Assembly (NCBI RefSeq): GCF_016908195.1
Contig: NZ_JAFBDK010000003.1
Coordinates: forward strand, 62,001 to 126,000
Origin: Jeotgalibacillus terrae
GTDB taxonomy: Bacteria > Bacillota > Bacilli > Bacillales > Jeotgalibacillaceae
Reading direction: 5' to 3'
Length of the DNA stretch: 64,000 bases
Shown here piece by piece: positions 7,995 through 15,852 of this stretch; the first letter of the stretch is position 1; each line of letters starts with the position of its first letter. The translations under genes and the position numbers were made by a program. The notes beneath the pieces are model-generated. The model did no database searches, was not told the DNA's origin, and saw only the letters and a list, made by a program, of their open reading frames with translations.

Positions 7995-8675
7995 TTACCC
8001 GGACTCATGATTAGCCTGAGTCCGGGTACATTTTTTTAATACTTCATCCAGACTCATATCTTCCATTGAGTCAAGCCTCAGACTGATCCTATCATCAAAT
8101 TCGAGCGACTTGGTCGTTGGATTGGGTACTGCTACACACGGTATTCCCGCTCTGATTGCTGCAAGTGAACCATTCGGGGAATCTTCAAAAACAATTGCCT
8201 CCTCCGGTCGAATACCAAAATGAGATAATACTTTCAGATAAAGGTCGGGTTCAGGCTTTACATGTTTTACATCATCAGCTGTACAGATAAAATCAAAATA
8301 ATGCTGAAGATCAAGTTTCTCCATATACTTATCAATCCAACTCCTTGAAGAACTTGAAGCAAGTGCTACTTTCAAGCCAAGCTCTGTTGCCCGTGTTAAA
8401 TACTTTTTGACACCGGCTCTTGGAGATTGGTCCTTCATCAGCGATTCATATAACTGAGCTCTTTCTCTCCTCAAATCTTCTCTTTTGATACCGGGAAGCT
8501 TTGATATCACCGGTTCATATGGATCAAAGGTTGAAGCACTCCCTATTCCTTCCATCCACTTCACGATAGGAAATACGACATCATATCTTTTATACAATTT
8601 ATCAAAAGATTCAATCTCATATGTTTCCGTATCTAAAATCAATCCATCAAAATCTAAAATCATTAACCTGATCAC
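7995..8675 (-). CDS. HAD-superfamily hydrolase (beta-phosphoglucomutase-like phosphatase)
   Basis: Cytosolic phosphatase of 226 residues. Motif I is DFDGLILDTE at the N-terminus (nucleophile and acid/base Asp), motif II is VALASSSSRSW, and motifs III and IV are HVKPEPDLY and VFEDSPNG. The cap domain lies between motifs I and II, as in subfamily IA. The start is GTG 8675 with GGAGGGG upstream; ATG 8663 is a possible alternative. The last codons overlap the terminator of the convergent ASCH gene. The substrate is not evident. Confidence 0.9.
   Translation of the reverse strand: MIRLMILDFDGLILDTETYEIESFDKLYKRYDVVFPIVKWMEGIGSASTFDPYEPVISKLPGIKREDLRRERAQLYESLMKDQSPRAGVKKYLTRATELGLKVALASSSSRSWIDKYMEKLDLQHYFDFICTADDVKHVKPEPDLYLKVLSHFGIRPEEAIVFEDSPNGSLAAIRAGIPCVAVPNPTTKSLEFDDRISLRLDSMEDMSLDEVLKKCTRTQANHESG
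7997..8037 (+). terminator. Terminator of the ASCH operon, embedded in the convergent HAD gene
   Basis: Perfect 11-bp stem ACCCGGACTCA/TGAGTCCGGGT with a 9-base loop and a run of seven T on the plus strand. The whole structure lies within the final codons of the opposing HAD gene. Confidence 0.85.
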
Positions 8676-8847
8676 ATTTACCCCTCCTGACTGAATCTAG
8701 CCACATCTGTAATCATTTATGATAATATTAACATTTTATTCCTTCTCTGACTTGCAGAATAAATATGAACAGCTTGTTAATCTCCTTTACCTCTCCCATT
8801 CATTTTCACTTAAAAGGATCCTTTGACAATCTATTCTCTATTAACTT

Positions 8848-9046
8848 GGCTTTGTTAAAGGTAAATGTTGTTTTAGCACAGCTGGTGATTGTAGCGGAAG
8901 GGGACGACTCCAGCAGGAGAAGTCGGACAGGTGAGACCCCGCAAGCGCCTCGCGCTGAGGAGGTCCGGTTGAACCGGAGCCACAAGACGGCTCATGCGGA
9001 AAGCGTTCCCCTGGAGCGGAAATCAACAGCCAAACTTAACAAAGCC
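8848..9046. mobile_element. MITE-like non-autonomous element (199 bp)
   Basis: The element is bounded by perfect 11-bp terminal inverted repeats GGCTTTGTTAA/TTAACAAAGCC. It is flanked by a perfect 8-bp direct repeat ATTAACTT (8840-8847 and 9047-9054), a textbook target-site duplication. Subterminal sequences (TGGTGATT and TGTTGATTTCCGCT) are also partly inverted. The GC-rich core (CGACTCCAGCAGGAGAAG, GAGACCCCGCAAGCGC) resembles a repeat widespread in Bacillaceae genomes. There is no transposase gene, so it must be moved in trans. An 8-bp duplication fits IS6- or ISL3-type enzymes; I cannot decide which. Confidence 0.85.
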
Positions 9047-9353
9047 ATTAACTTAAAAAGCAGGATACCAAATAGAATAATGGTTGATTCTATGAACAGT
9101 TTGAGATTCAAAATTCTTCTACATTAGAATGAACAGGGATGCGTGTAAGAATTATAATAGTTAAGTAGAAAATCATTTCATATAACTAGACACTTAACTA
9201 TGCATATTTCTCTCCTCACCATACCCTATTAATATAGGAGTTGTTCCGTTCTCGAATGGCAGGGGTGCACAGTCTTATATCAGCGATACTTAACCTGAAA
9301 TTGAAAAACCCATGAGATTATGTCTTCTTCTATAGTAAAGGAGGTGATAGATT
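9047..9353. other. Intergenic region between the MITE and the phospholipase-like gene
   Basis: AT-rich DNA with no reading frame that has a ribosome site. Apart from the MITE itself, 8676-9353 holds no gene that I can support. A promoter for the 9354 gene probably lies here but I cannot fix it. Confidence 0.5.
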
Positions 9354-9632
9354 GTGTCCCACAGAAGAAGACTCCGATGGCTTAAATTTTGTGTACTTCC
9401 GGGCTATCGTTGGTGCGGTCCAGGCTGCAGCGGACCAGGTGTCCCAATTAATGCAACGGATGCTGCATGCAAAGCCCATGACGAATGTTACAGAGATACG
9501 GGAAATTATTGTGCTTGTGACAAGGCGCTGATAAAAGACCTTTCCTCCATCCAAACACTCCACACAAAAGAAGGCCGTCACGCATGGCTGATTCTCTACT
9601 ATATGAAGCTGCAAAGATTTTTCACCTGCTGA
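9354..9632 (+). CDS. Small phospholipase A2-like protein
   Basis: A 92-residue protein with the compact phospholipase A2 core seen in parvovirus capsids and some bacterial proteins. LPGYRWCGPGCSGPGV forms the calcium loop, and ATDAACKAHDECY holds the catalytic His-Asp pair. The other cysteines (CACDKAL) suit the fold. The start is GTG 9354, six bases after AAGGAGGTGA. No signal peptide is obvious; the head is basic (MSHRRRLRWLK). Activity is inferred from the motifs only. Confidence 0.8.
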   Translation: MSHRRRLRWLKFCVLPGYRWCGPGCSGPGVPINATDAACKAHDECYRDTGNYCACDKALIKDLSSIQTLHTKEGRHAWLILYYMKLQRFFTC

Positions 9633-9917
9633 ATTGATCCTGTCCCTGTATAGAATATAAAGCTCATATTTATATGAAAAATTCTGTGAGAGCTGTTTCT
9701 AATGCAGGGGCCTATTTTCATCTAACAGGTATAAAGAATTAATTTTATCTATCATATATGAGGTTTGAAACGTATAATTAAGGTACTCTTTACATAATAT
9801 AAAGGGAATTTTTTCATTTTTAATCACTTTCAATTTAATCTTTAATTCAAGATTATGTTTATAGAAAGATTTTTTAGGTAATAAGACTTATATAATAGAG
9901 GAAAACGAGGGATATGT

Positions 9918-10817
9918 ATGGGTGAATTGAGTATGCTATCAGAAAATAATGTCATGGGGGCGTTCAAGAAAAATCTGGCGATGATCCAGTTTGATCTTGA
10001 TCGCAAAGTAACGTATGTAAATGATCTTTTTGCAGGAGCGGTTGGTTATCTTCCTGATGAATTAATTGGACGGCCTCATCAGGTGTTTTGTTTTGAAGAA
10101 TTTTCATCTTCGCCTGATTATGAGCGCTTTTGGATAGACTTATCTGCTGGAATTCAATTTCAAGACAAAATTAAACGTAAAAAGCGTGATGGGTCAGTAA
10201 TCTGGCTTGAAGCAACTTATATGCCAATCTTTGAAAACAGAACTGTCATTGGAGTTGTAAAGGTCGCAACTGATATTACAAACAGACAGCTTGGCGTATC
10301 TGAACTCGTGTCTTCCCTCTCAGATGTTTCTGGTAATATGACTGAGAAAGCTGAATATGGTGTGAAGCGCAGTGAGGAATTACGTGAAAGCATTGATCAT
10401 ACATTAGCTTATTCAAGGCAAAACCTTGAAACACTGACACAACTAATGGAGCAGGCTGAAAATATTCAGCAGCTGACATTCGCGATTAAAGAAATTGCCT
10501 CTCAGACAAATCTGCTTGCACTGAACGCAGCAATTGAAGCTGCACGCGCAGGCGAACATGGACGCGGCTTTGATGTTGTCGCAAAAGAAGTGAAAAAACT
10601 CGCTGCAAAAGTGGAAGAATCGATTCTAACTGTAAGAGGCTCCGCAGAGGGAATTAGTTCCGGGGTAAAAGAAATCAGCGCCGGGACTGAAAAAGTGGAG
10701 AAAGTTATTCAGGAAGGTTCTGAGCAGATCCGTGAAACAACCAGCGATTTTCAGGAGCTGAATGAAACGGCTGCCAAAATTGATGAATATGCAAACAGGC
10801 TGAAAATGAGTGTTTAA
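9918..10817 (+). CDS. Soluble PAS-domain methyl-accepting chemotaxis transducer
   Basis: A cytosolic chemoreceptor of 299 residues without membrane spans. The N-terminal PAS domain (about residues 15-125) includes [27 protein letters not shown] and the PAC end [13 protein letters not shown]. The C-terminal signalling domain contains the CheA/CheW hairpin [20 protein letters not shown]. It probably senses an internal ligand or redox state through PAS. It is short, with little methylation region. The gene stands alone with its own terminator. Confidence 0.92.
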   Translation: MGELSMLSENNVMGAFKKNLAMIQFDLDRKVTYVNDLFAGAVGYLPDELIGRPHQVFCFEEFSSSPDYERFWIDLSAGIQFQDKIKRKKRDGSVIWLEATYMPIFENRTVIGVVKVATDITNRQLGVSELVSSLSDVSGNMTEKAEYGVKRSEELRESIDHTLAYSRQNLETLTQLMEQAENIQQLTFAIKEIASQTNLLALNAAIEAARAGEHGRGFDVVAKEVKKLAAKVEESILTVRGSAEGISSGVKEISAGTEKVEKVIQEGSEQIRETTSDFQELNETAAKIDEYANRLKMSV

Positions 10818-10823
10818 TATAGA

Positions 10824-10863
10824 AGAGTACTGAATGGCGTTTTTAATACAGTACTCTTTTTTT
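10824..10863 (+). terminator. Terminator of the PAS-chemotaxis gene
   Basis: Stem AGAGTACTG/CAGTACTCT followed by a run of T. Confidence 0.88.
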
Positions 10864-10882
10864 ATATGTATTCTATAGTTTT

Positions 10883-11275
10883 TTATCTTTTACTGACCAC
10901 AAGTGCCCCTATTCCACTCACAATCATATAAGCTACCACAAACATCCACAGATACATAAGAGAAACCTGTTCATACCCTAAATAAGTAAGGGCTGATAAA
11001 GCAATAAATAGAATACCTATGAATACATTCGCAATGACTGCATAATACTTACGCATGTTCAGCATGATACGCTCATCCACTTCCGGCGTCTGATCTTTTT
11101 TAGATTTTACAAACACCAGATTAATGATAAAAATGATCACAAAAGCTGTGAAAGCCCCAAGAATCGCTGACCAGTCTGCGCCGCTGAATATAAACGTTCC
11201 AAGAATCATTCCTGCTAACCCACCCATTGCCGCAATGGTAAATCCCCATCTTTGCATCTTCTTCTTTTTCATCAA
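10883..11275 (-). CDS. Four-span membrane protein paired with an XRE regulator
   Basis: A 130-residue protein with two pairs of hydrophobic segments split by a charged loop (KSKKDQTPEVDERIMLNMRKYY). Its ATG overlaps the stop of the upstream XRE gene by four bases, so the two form a translationally coupled pair. Similar membrane protein plus short HTH pairs are common in Bacillales; the membrane partner has no established function. Confidence 0.75.
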   Translation of the reverse strand: MMKKKKMQRWGFTIAAMGGLAGMILGTFIFSGADWSAILGAFTAFVIIFIINLVFVKSKKDQTPEVDERIMLNMRKYYAVIANVFIGILFIALSALTYLGYEQVSLMYLWMFVVAYMIVSGIGALVVSKR

Positions 11276-11481
11276 GACTCCTCCTCTTCCAAAATAAATA
11301 CTTCCTCTATCGGCAGATCAAAATACTGCACAATCTTTAATGCCAGTTCCAGACTGGGATTATATTTATTTTTCTCAATAGCTGTAAATGTTTGCCTTGT
11401 AACCTGCAAGTCTTCAGCCATCTTAATTTGCTTAATCCCTCTTTCTTTTCGGATCTGTTGAATATTGTTTTTGACCGGCAC
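11272..11481 (-). CDS. XRE-family helix-turn-helix regulator (YozG-like size)
   Basis: A 69-residue single-domain DNA-binding protein. The helix-turn-helix spans about residues 7-60: IRKERGIKQIKMAEDLQVTRQTF, then IEKNKYNPSLELALKIVQYF. The C-terminal acidic tail ends LEEEES. The start GTG has only a poor ribosome site. Two palindromes with the shared half-site GTAAA lie just upstream and are likely its autoregulatory operators. Confidence 0.88.
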   Translation of the reverse strand: MPVKNNIQQIRKERGIKQIKMAEDLQVTRQTFTAIEKNKYNPSLELALKIVQYFDLPIEEVFILEEEES

Positions 11482-11504
11482 CTGTGCTCACGACCTTCCG
11501 GATA

Positions 11505-11528
11505 AAATGTAAATATATCTTTACATTT
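11505..11528. promoter_or_regulatory. Palindromic operator candidate, proximal
   Basis: Inverted repeat AAATGTAAA-N6-TTTACATTT with perfect 9-bp arms, about 24 bases upstream of the XRE start. It shares the GTAAA/TTTAC half-sites with the second palindrome at 11553-11568. Confidence 0.65.
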
Positions 11529-11552
11529 ATGATAAAAGAATAACTCCATAAA

Positions 11553-11568
11553 GTAAAGATATCTTTAC
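11553..11568. promoter_or_regulatory. Palindromic operator candidate, distal
   Basis: Perfect 16-bp palindrome GTAAAGATATCTTTAC upstream of the XRE gene. Its centre is 44 bp from the centre of the first site, about four helical turns. Binding by the adjacent XRE protein is inferred. Confidence 0.62.
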
Positions 11569-11713
11569 ATGTGTTACTTCATTTATTTTATAAACGTGCT
11601 GATGACTACAGTAATGAGGATTAGAATGCGTCAACAAACCCGTTATCATCAGATCAACATTAAAAAGCCACTCAGCACATGCTAAGTGGCTCTCTTTTCC
11701 TTATTATTGTTTA

Positions 11714-12169
11714 TCATGCAACTTCTTTGGTTCCAGGCTTTTTAAATATGAAATAGACTGCTCCAATTAATAACAAAATACCAATCACTTTTTGTATATC
11801 AAGCGGAATAACCTCACTGCTGAATAAACCAAAATGATCAATGGCCACACTAGCTAAGAGTTGACCGATAATCACCATAATCATCGCATTTGTTACACCG
11901 ATCACCGGTGCTACAAACGGCATAATCGACAGAAAAATCACTCCGAAAATAGCAGCAAGAAGTTGAACTGCAGGAGCATCAACAATACCAAGTATATTGC
12001 CCTGACCAAAGAAATTCACGATCAGCGTAAGTATAATTGCACCAGTGAAAAAAGTTAAAAATGCACTTTCAAGCGATCCAATTTTATTACCCAAAGTTCC
12101 ATTAATAGCAGACTGAGTGCTTAGCCCAATTCCCGCTATCAATGGAATTAATATATATAATAATTCCAT
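11714..12169 (-). CDS. YdcZ-type DMT transporter subunit A
   Basis: A 151-residue protein with five hydrophobic segments, of the DMT_YdcZ (DUF606) family. It begins LYILIPLIAGIGLSTQSAING, where the family has its typical G-x-x-x-x-Q-x-x-x-N pattern. The half-size proteins of this family are thought to work as pairs, and the upstream gene is its paralogue, 14 bases away. ATG follows AGGAGG. The substrate is unknown. Confidence 0.85.
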   Translation of the reverse strand: MELLYILIPLIAGIGLSTQSAINGTLGNKIGSLESAFLTFFTGAIILTLIVNFFGQGNILGIVDAPAVQLLAAIFGVIFLSIMPFVAPVIGVTNAMIMVIIGQLLASVAIDHFGLFSSEVIPLDIQKVIGILLLIGAVYFIFKKPGTKEVA

Positions 12170-12183
12170 TGATAAGCCTCCTG

Positions 12184-12612
12184 TCAGATAAATACTAATG
12201 CAAGCAGCAATAGCCCAATTGCAATAACTCTATTTCTATCAATTGAAATCCGTTTTGTTCCAAGCCAGCCGAAGTGATCGACTACGATACTTGTGAATAA
12301 CTGACCAATAATGACGACTGTAATTGAAAGTCCTACTCCAACAAAGGTGACACTGATAATCAACAATGATAAGTAAATAACCCCTAACGCTCCACCTGTC
12401 AATGTCCATTTTGGCACTTTAAACACTTGTGTCAGATCACCTTTTCCAAAGAATAAAACGCCTAAAAACAAACTCAAAGCACCTACAACAAAGATATAAT
12501 AAGTACTTTCAAGTTTTCCTATATTCTCTCCAAGAGCACCACCTAATGCTGCTTCTATACTTAACGATATGCCTGCGATCAAAGCCAGCATATATATGGG
12601 AAGATTCTTCAA
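12184..12612 (-). CDS. YdcZ-type DMT transporter subunit B
   Basis: Paralogue of the downstream gene, about 142 residues, five hydrophobic segments. The N-terminus YMLALIAGISLSIEAALGGALG corresponds to the partner's first helix. An in-frame TTG at 12621 directly abuts the AAAGGAG ribosome site, so the next TTG at 12612, nine bases after it, is the better start. The two subunits may form a heterodimer. An ArsR regulator lies upstream in the same direction. Confidence 0.83.
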   Translation of the reverse strand: MKNLPIYMLALIAGISLSIEAALGGALGENIGKLESTYYIFVVGALSLFLGVLFFGKGDLTQVFKVPKWTLTGGALGVIYLSLLIISVTFVGVGLSITVVIIGQLFTSIVVDHFGWLGTKRISIDRNRVIAIGLLLLALVFI

Positions 12613-12628
12613 AACGTTCAACTCCTTT

Positions 12629-12660
12629 ATTTGTATATCGATATATACCGAAATACAAAT
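12629..12660. promoter_or_regulatory. Inverted-repeat operator candidate in front of the YdcZ pair
   Basis: ATTTGTAT and ATACAAAT, perfect 8-bp arms, 16 bases apart, just upstream of the transporter pair, with a TATATCGATATA palindrome inside. It may be the target of the neighbouring ArsR protein. Confidence 0.55.
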
Positions 12661-12670
12661 ATAATGGAAA

Positions 12671-12708
12671 ATAATAAAGTGGTCAACCGTTAAAGGTTAA
12701 CCACTTTA
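12671..12708 (-). terminator. Terminator of the arsR-type gene
   Basis: Stem TAAAGTGGTTAACC/GGTTGACCACTTTA with one non-Watson-Crick position, followed on the minus strand by an AT-rich T-containing tail, directly after the regulator's stop codon. Confidence 0.8.
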
Positions 12709-12715
12709 GAAAACT

Positions 12716-13030
12716 TTAAAGCTGTTCTTCAAAAAACTGTATTAATTCAGCTATATTTTTTTCATTACGTCTGTAATATGTCCACTGTTCATAACGTTCC
12801 GACTCTAATAAACCAGCCTGCTGCATCATTGACAAATATTGAGATACGGTGGATTGAGACAGGTTAACTTTCGCCTGAATGTCGCCCACACAAACACCGC
12901 CTTTAATATTAACCTCCTTTGGCAAGTGAGCTTGCTGAACGGGAAAATATTTCTCAGGTTCTTTTAACCATTTCAGAATATTTAATCGGGTTTCGTTAGA
13001 AAGTGCTTTGAAAATACTAATAGGCTCCAT
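12716..13030 (-). CDS. ArsR-family winged-helix regulator
   Basis: A 104-residue transcription factor: FKALSNETRLNILKWL (first helices) and the recognition region VNLSQSTVSQYLSMMQQAGLL, then a beta-wing (RYEQWTYYRRNE). There is one Cys near residue 46 (GGVCVGD) and no clear metal-binding cluster, so the signal may not be a metal. It is probably the regulator of the YdcZ pair downstream, separated from it by a terminator and an inverted repeat. Confidence 0.85.
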   Translation of the reverse strand: MEPISIFKALSNETRLNILKWLKEPEKYFPVQQAHLPKEVNIKGGVCVGDIQAKVNLSQSTVSQYLSMMQQAGLLESERYEQWTYYRRNEKNIAELIQFFEEQL

Positions 13031-13245
13031 AATATCATGTTATATCTGCCAGGATAAAAGTGTCAAGCACAGTGAACCTCCATTTATCCCGAACCATTCC
13101 GATCAATTGAAATTAAATATCCCGGCTGCTAGCCCACCCATTTTAAGATATGCAATGGTCCATGCATCGGTTGTTCATTTACATCAGAACCTCTCCCTTT
13201 TACACATGCTAATAAATTTCATTTTATAAAAAAGAATCATTCCTA

Positions 13246-13274
13246 TTTACAAATCGTAATCGTTACGATATATT
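13246..13274 (+). promoter_or_regulatory. adcA promoter with a Zur box filling the spacer
   Basis: -35 TTTACA (13246-13251) and -10 TATATT (13269-13274) are 17 bp apart. The spacer holds TCGTAATCGTTACGA (13254-13268), an inverted repeat that is very close to the Bacillus Zur operator TCGTAATNATTACGA. Zinc-loaded Zur bound here would block polymerase, so the downstream zinc-binding lipoprotein should be made only under zinc shortage. Confidence 0.88.
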
Positions 13275-13304
13275 ATTCATTGTAATTTATGAAGGAGGAA
13301 AACA

Positions 13305-14855
13305 ATGAATAGAAAATGGTTTACTACATTAAGTTTATTAGGTGTGCTGGCATTGGTTGCATGCGGGGATGACAGCAGTAATGAGGGGCAGAGCGCATCA
13401 ACGGATTCATCTGATCCTTTAACACTTTATACAACGGTATACCCTCTGCAATTTTTCGCAGAGCGTATTGCCGGAAATGAGGCTGAGGTTCAGTCTATCC
13501 TTCCGCCTGGGTCTGACTCTCATACATACGAGCCAACTTCAAAAGATATGATTGCGATCGCTGAAGCGGATGCATTCATCATGAACGGGGCAGGCCTTGA
13601 AGGATACGCTGACAGCATTGCTGAGGCAGTCGAGTCTGAGGACGTCACGATTGTGGAAGCGACTGAGGGGATTGAATTAAGTGAAGGTTCCCATGATCAC
13701 GACCACGGGGACAGCCATGATCATGACCACGGCGACTATGATCCGCACGTATGGCTGGACCCGGTGCGTTCAATTGAGGTTGCTGAAAATATTAAAAATG
13801 TACTGACTGACATGAATCCGGAAGAAGAAGCATTTTTCAATGACAATTTTGAAGCACTGAAAGCTGATCTTGAAGTTTTGGATGAAGAGTTTTCATCTGA
13901 ACTCAGTGCTGCTCCCGGCAATCATTTTATCGTCTCTCACGCTGCTTACGGCTACTGGGAAGAAGCTTATGGTGTTCATCAGATCGCTGTGACAGGACTC
14001 AACCCAACGCAGGAACCATCTCAGCGTGAGCTCCAGTCAATCGTTGAGACAGCTGAAGAATACGGGTTGAAGCATGTATTCTTTGAACAGAACATCACGA
14101 CAAAAATTGCTGAAGTTGTAAAAGATGAAATCGGTGCTGAAACACTCAGACTGCATAACCTTTCTGTTTTAACAGAAGAAGATATTGCAAATGATGAAGA
14201 TTATTTTACACTGATGAGACACAATCTTGAACAGCTGACTACTGCCCTTTATGCTGCACCTGCTGTGGAGCCGGAAGCGCATGATCACGAACACAGCCAT
14301 GAGCTGGATGAGGAAACACAAAAAATTTACGACGGTTACTTTGAAGATGATCAGATTGAAGATCGCCCGCTCTCTGACTGGGAAGGTGACTGGCAATCAG
14401 TCTATCCGTACCTTCAGGACGGAACACTGGATGAAGTATTTGAGCATAAAGCTGAAGAAGGCGACAAAACAGCTGAAGAGTATAAGGAATATTACACAGA
14501 AGGTTATGTAACCGGTGTCGATCGTATCGTCATTGAAGATGATACATTTACTTTCTATGAAAATGGTGAAGAGTCATCTGGCGTATACACATATGATGGC
14601 TATGAAGTGCTGACATATGAAGCAGGAAACCGTGGCGTACGCTATATCTTTAAACTCGAAGAAGAACAGACTGGCACCATGCCTGGCTATATTCAGTTCA
14701 GTGATCACGGCATCTCACCAACAGATGCCCACCACTATCACCTATATTGGGGTGATGACCGTGCCGCGCTGCTTGAAGAAGTTGTGAACTGGCCGACGTA
14801 TTATCCAACTGATATGAGCGGTGAAGAGATTGCACATGAGATGATGGCGCATTAA
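13305..14855 (+). CDS. adcA: Zinc-binding lipoprotein AdcA with C-terminal ZinT domain
   Basis: Surface lipoprotein of 516 residues that captures zinc for ABC import. The signal peptide ends at LVAC (lipid-modified Cys20). The ZnuA/AdcA cluster-9 domain spans about residues 38-310, with ligand candidates His73 and His148 and a His-rich loop (residues 130-148). A ZinT domain (about 340-516) follows, ending in DAHHYHLYWG and a His tail. ATG follows GAAGGAGGA. No zinc ABC permease or ATPase gene lies nearby, so the partner must be encoded elsewhere. The Zur box upstream explains control. Confidence 0.95.
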   Translation: MNRKWFTTLSLLGVLALVACGDDSSNEGQSASTDSSDPLTLYTTVYPLQFFAERIAGNEAEVQSILPPGSDSHTYEPTSKDMIAIAEADAFIMNGAGLEGYADSIAEAVESEDVTIVEATEGIELSEGSHDHDHGDSHDHDHGDYDPHVWLDPVRSIEVAENIKNVLTDMNPEEEAFFNDNFEALKADLEVLDEEFSSELSAAPGNHFIVSHAAYGYWEEAYGVHQIAVTGLNPTQEPSQRELQSIVETAEEYGLKHVFFEQNITTKIAEVVKDEIGAETLRLHNLSVLTEEDIANDEDYFTLMRHNLEQLTTALYAAPAVEPEAHDHEHSHELDEETQKIYDGYFEDDQIEDRPLSDWEGDWQSVYPYLQDGTLDEVFEHKAEEGDKTAEEYKEYYTEGYVTGVDRIVIEDDTFTFYENGEESSGVYTYDGYEVLTYEAGNRGVRYIFKLEEEQTGTMPGYIQFSDHGISPTDAHHYHLYWGDDRAALLEEVVNWPTYYPTDMSGEEIAHEMMAH

Positions 14856-14859
14856 GGAG

Positions 14860-14889
14860 CAGACCCGGGGCTACCGGGTCTGTTTTTTT
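14860..14889 (+). terminator. Terminator of adcA
   Basis: Nine-base-pair stem CAGACCCGG/CCGGGTCTG followed by seven T. Confidence 0.92.
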
Positions 14890-15159
14890 ATGTAGGAAAA
14901 ATGAAGATTAATATGGAATTGCGTATTGGTGGATGTACTGCACTTTTTCCTTCAGGCATCTTCAGTGCGTGCGGAATTTCTTCAGCCAGTGTAGGAATCC
15001 CATCAATCATTTTTCTATTCCCTTCACCTGTCCCATCCCCCACTCCACACACTTCTTAAGGAATTCTTCATTTTTACCCGCACTAATTGTTAAGATTTTC
15101 TTACTATACTTAAGTCACAGCCGGCTGCAGTGATATACTTCGGAAAGGGGGAATGCAAG
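14890..15159. other. Intergenic region upstream of the two-component genes
   Basis: About 270 bp with no supportable gene. The last 80 bases (TTAAGATTTTCTTACTATACTT region) are AT-rich and probably hold the promoter of the response-regulator gene. Confidence 0.5.
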
Positions 15160-15852
15160 ATGACTAATCATACAGTTTTAGTAGTTGATGATGATAAAGA
15201 AATTAGAGATGGCATTGAAATTTATCTAAAAAATGAAGGCCTGCAGGTCATTCAGGCAAAGGACGGAATCGGGGCGATCGCAGCACTTGATGAGCATGAA
15301 ATCCACTTGATTCTGCTTGATATTATGATGCCGCAAATGGATGGCATCACTGCCACTTTTAAAATAAGGGAGCAGCGTAATATCCCGATTATTATGCTAA
15401 GCGCAAAAAGTGAGGATACAGATAAAATTCTCGGGCTTCAGATCGGAGCAGATGATTATGTAACAAAGCCATTCAATCCGCTTGAACTGATTGCCCGTGT
15501 GAAGTCACAGCTTAGAAGATACGTGACTTTCGGCCAATTTGAAGAAGAAAGTGATACCGTACGCGTGAACGGACTGGTGCTGGATCAGGAGGCAAAACAG
15601 GTCACTGTTGACGGTGAACCGGTCAGGCTCACACCGATTGAATTAAAAATATTGTCACTGCTGATGATTCATGCGGGCCGCGTGTTTTCAATAGATGAGA
15701 TCTATGAAAAAGTGTGGAAGGAACCTTCATTCAACGCAGAAAATACAGTCGCAGTACATATCAGAAAGATCAGAGAAAAAATTGAAATCAATCCGAAAAA
15801 TCCGAGATATTTAAAGGTGGTATGGGGCATTGGATATAAAATTGAAAAATAA
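15160..15852 (+). CDS. OmpR-family response regulator (VanR-like)
   Basis: DNA-binding response regulator of 230 residues. The receiver domain has the acidic pocket VVDDDKE, the phospho-acceptor in LILLDIMMP and the Lys in YVTKPFNP. The winged-helix effector follows from about residue 128 (LTPIELKILSLL, NTVAVHIRKIREKI). The ATG at 15160 follows AAAGGGGG and is preferred to the in-frame ATG at 15130. The next gene, a histidine kinase, overlaps its 3' end. Confidence 0.93.
   Translation: MTNHTVLVVDDDKEIRDGIEIYLKNEGLQVIQAKDGIGAIAALDEHEIHLILLDIMMPQMDGITATFKIREQRNIPIIMLSAKSEDTDKILGLQIGADDYVTKPFNPLELIARVKSQLRRYVTFGQFEEESDTVRVNGLVLDQEAKQVTVDGEPVRLTPIELKILSLLMIHAGRVFSIDEIYEKVWKEPSFNAENTVAVHIRKIREKIEINPKNPRYLKVVWGIGYKIEK

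Noticed and set aside
8765-9127. 120-residue frame across the MITE
   Set aside because: Its content is the translated MITE; the start lacks a ribosome site and the frame ends in AT-rich non-coding DNA.
9330-9614. Antisense frame over the phospholipase-like gene
   Set aside because: The opposite strand carries the clear CGPGCSGPG and KAHDECY motifs with a strong ribosome site.
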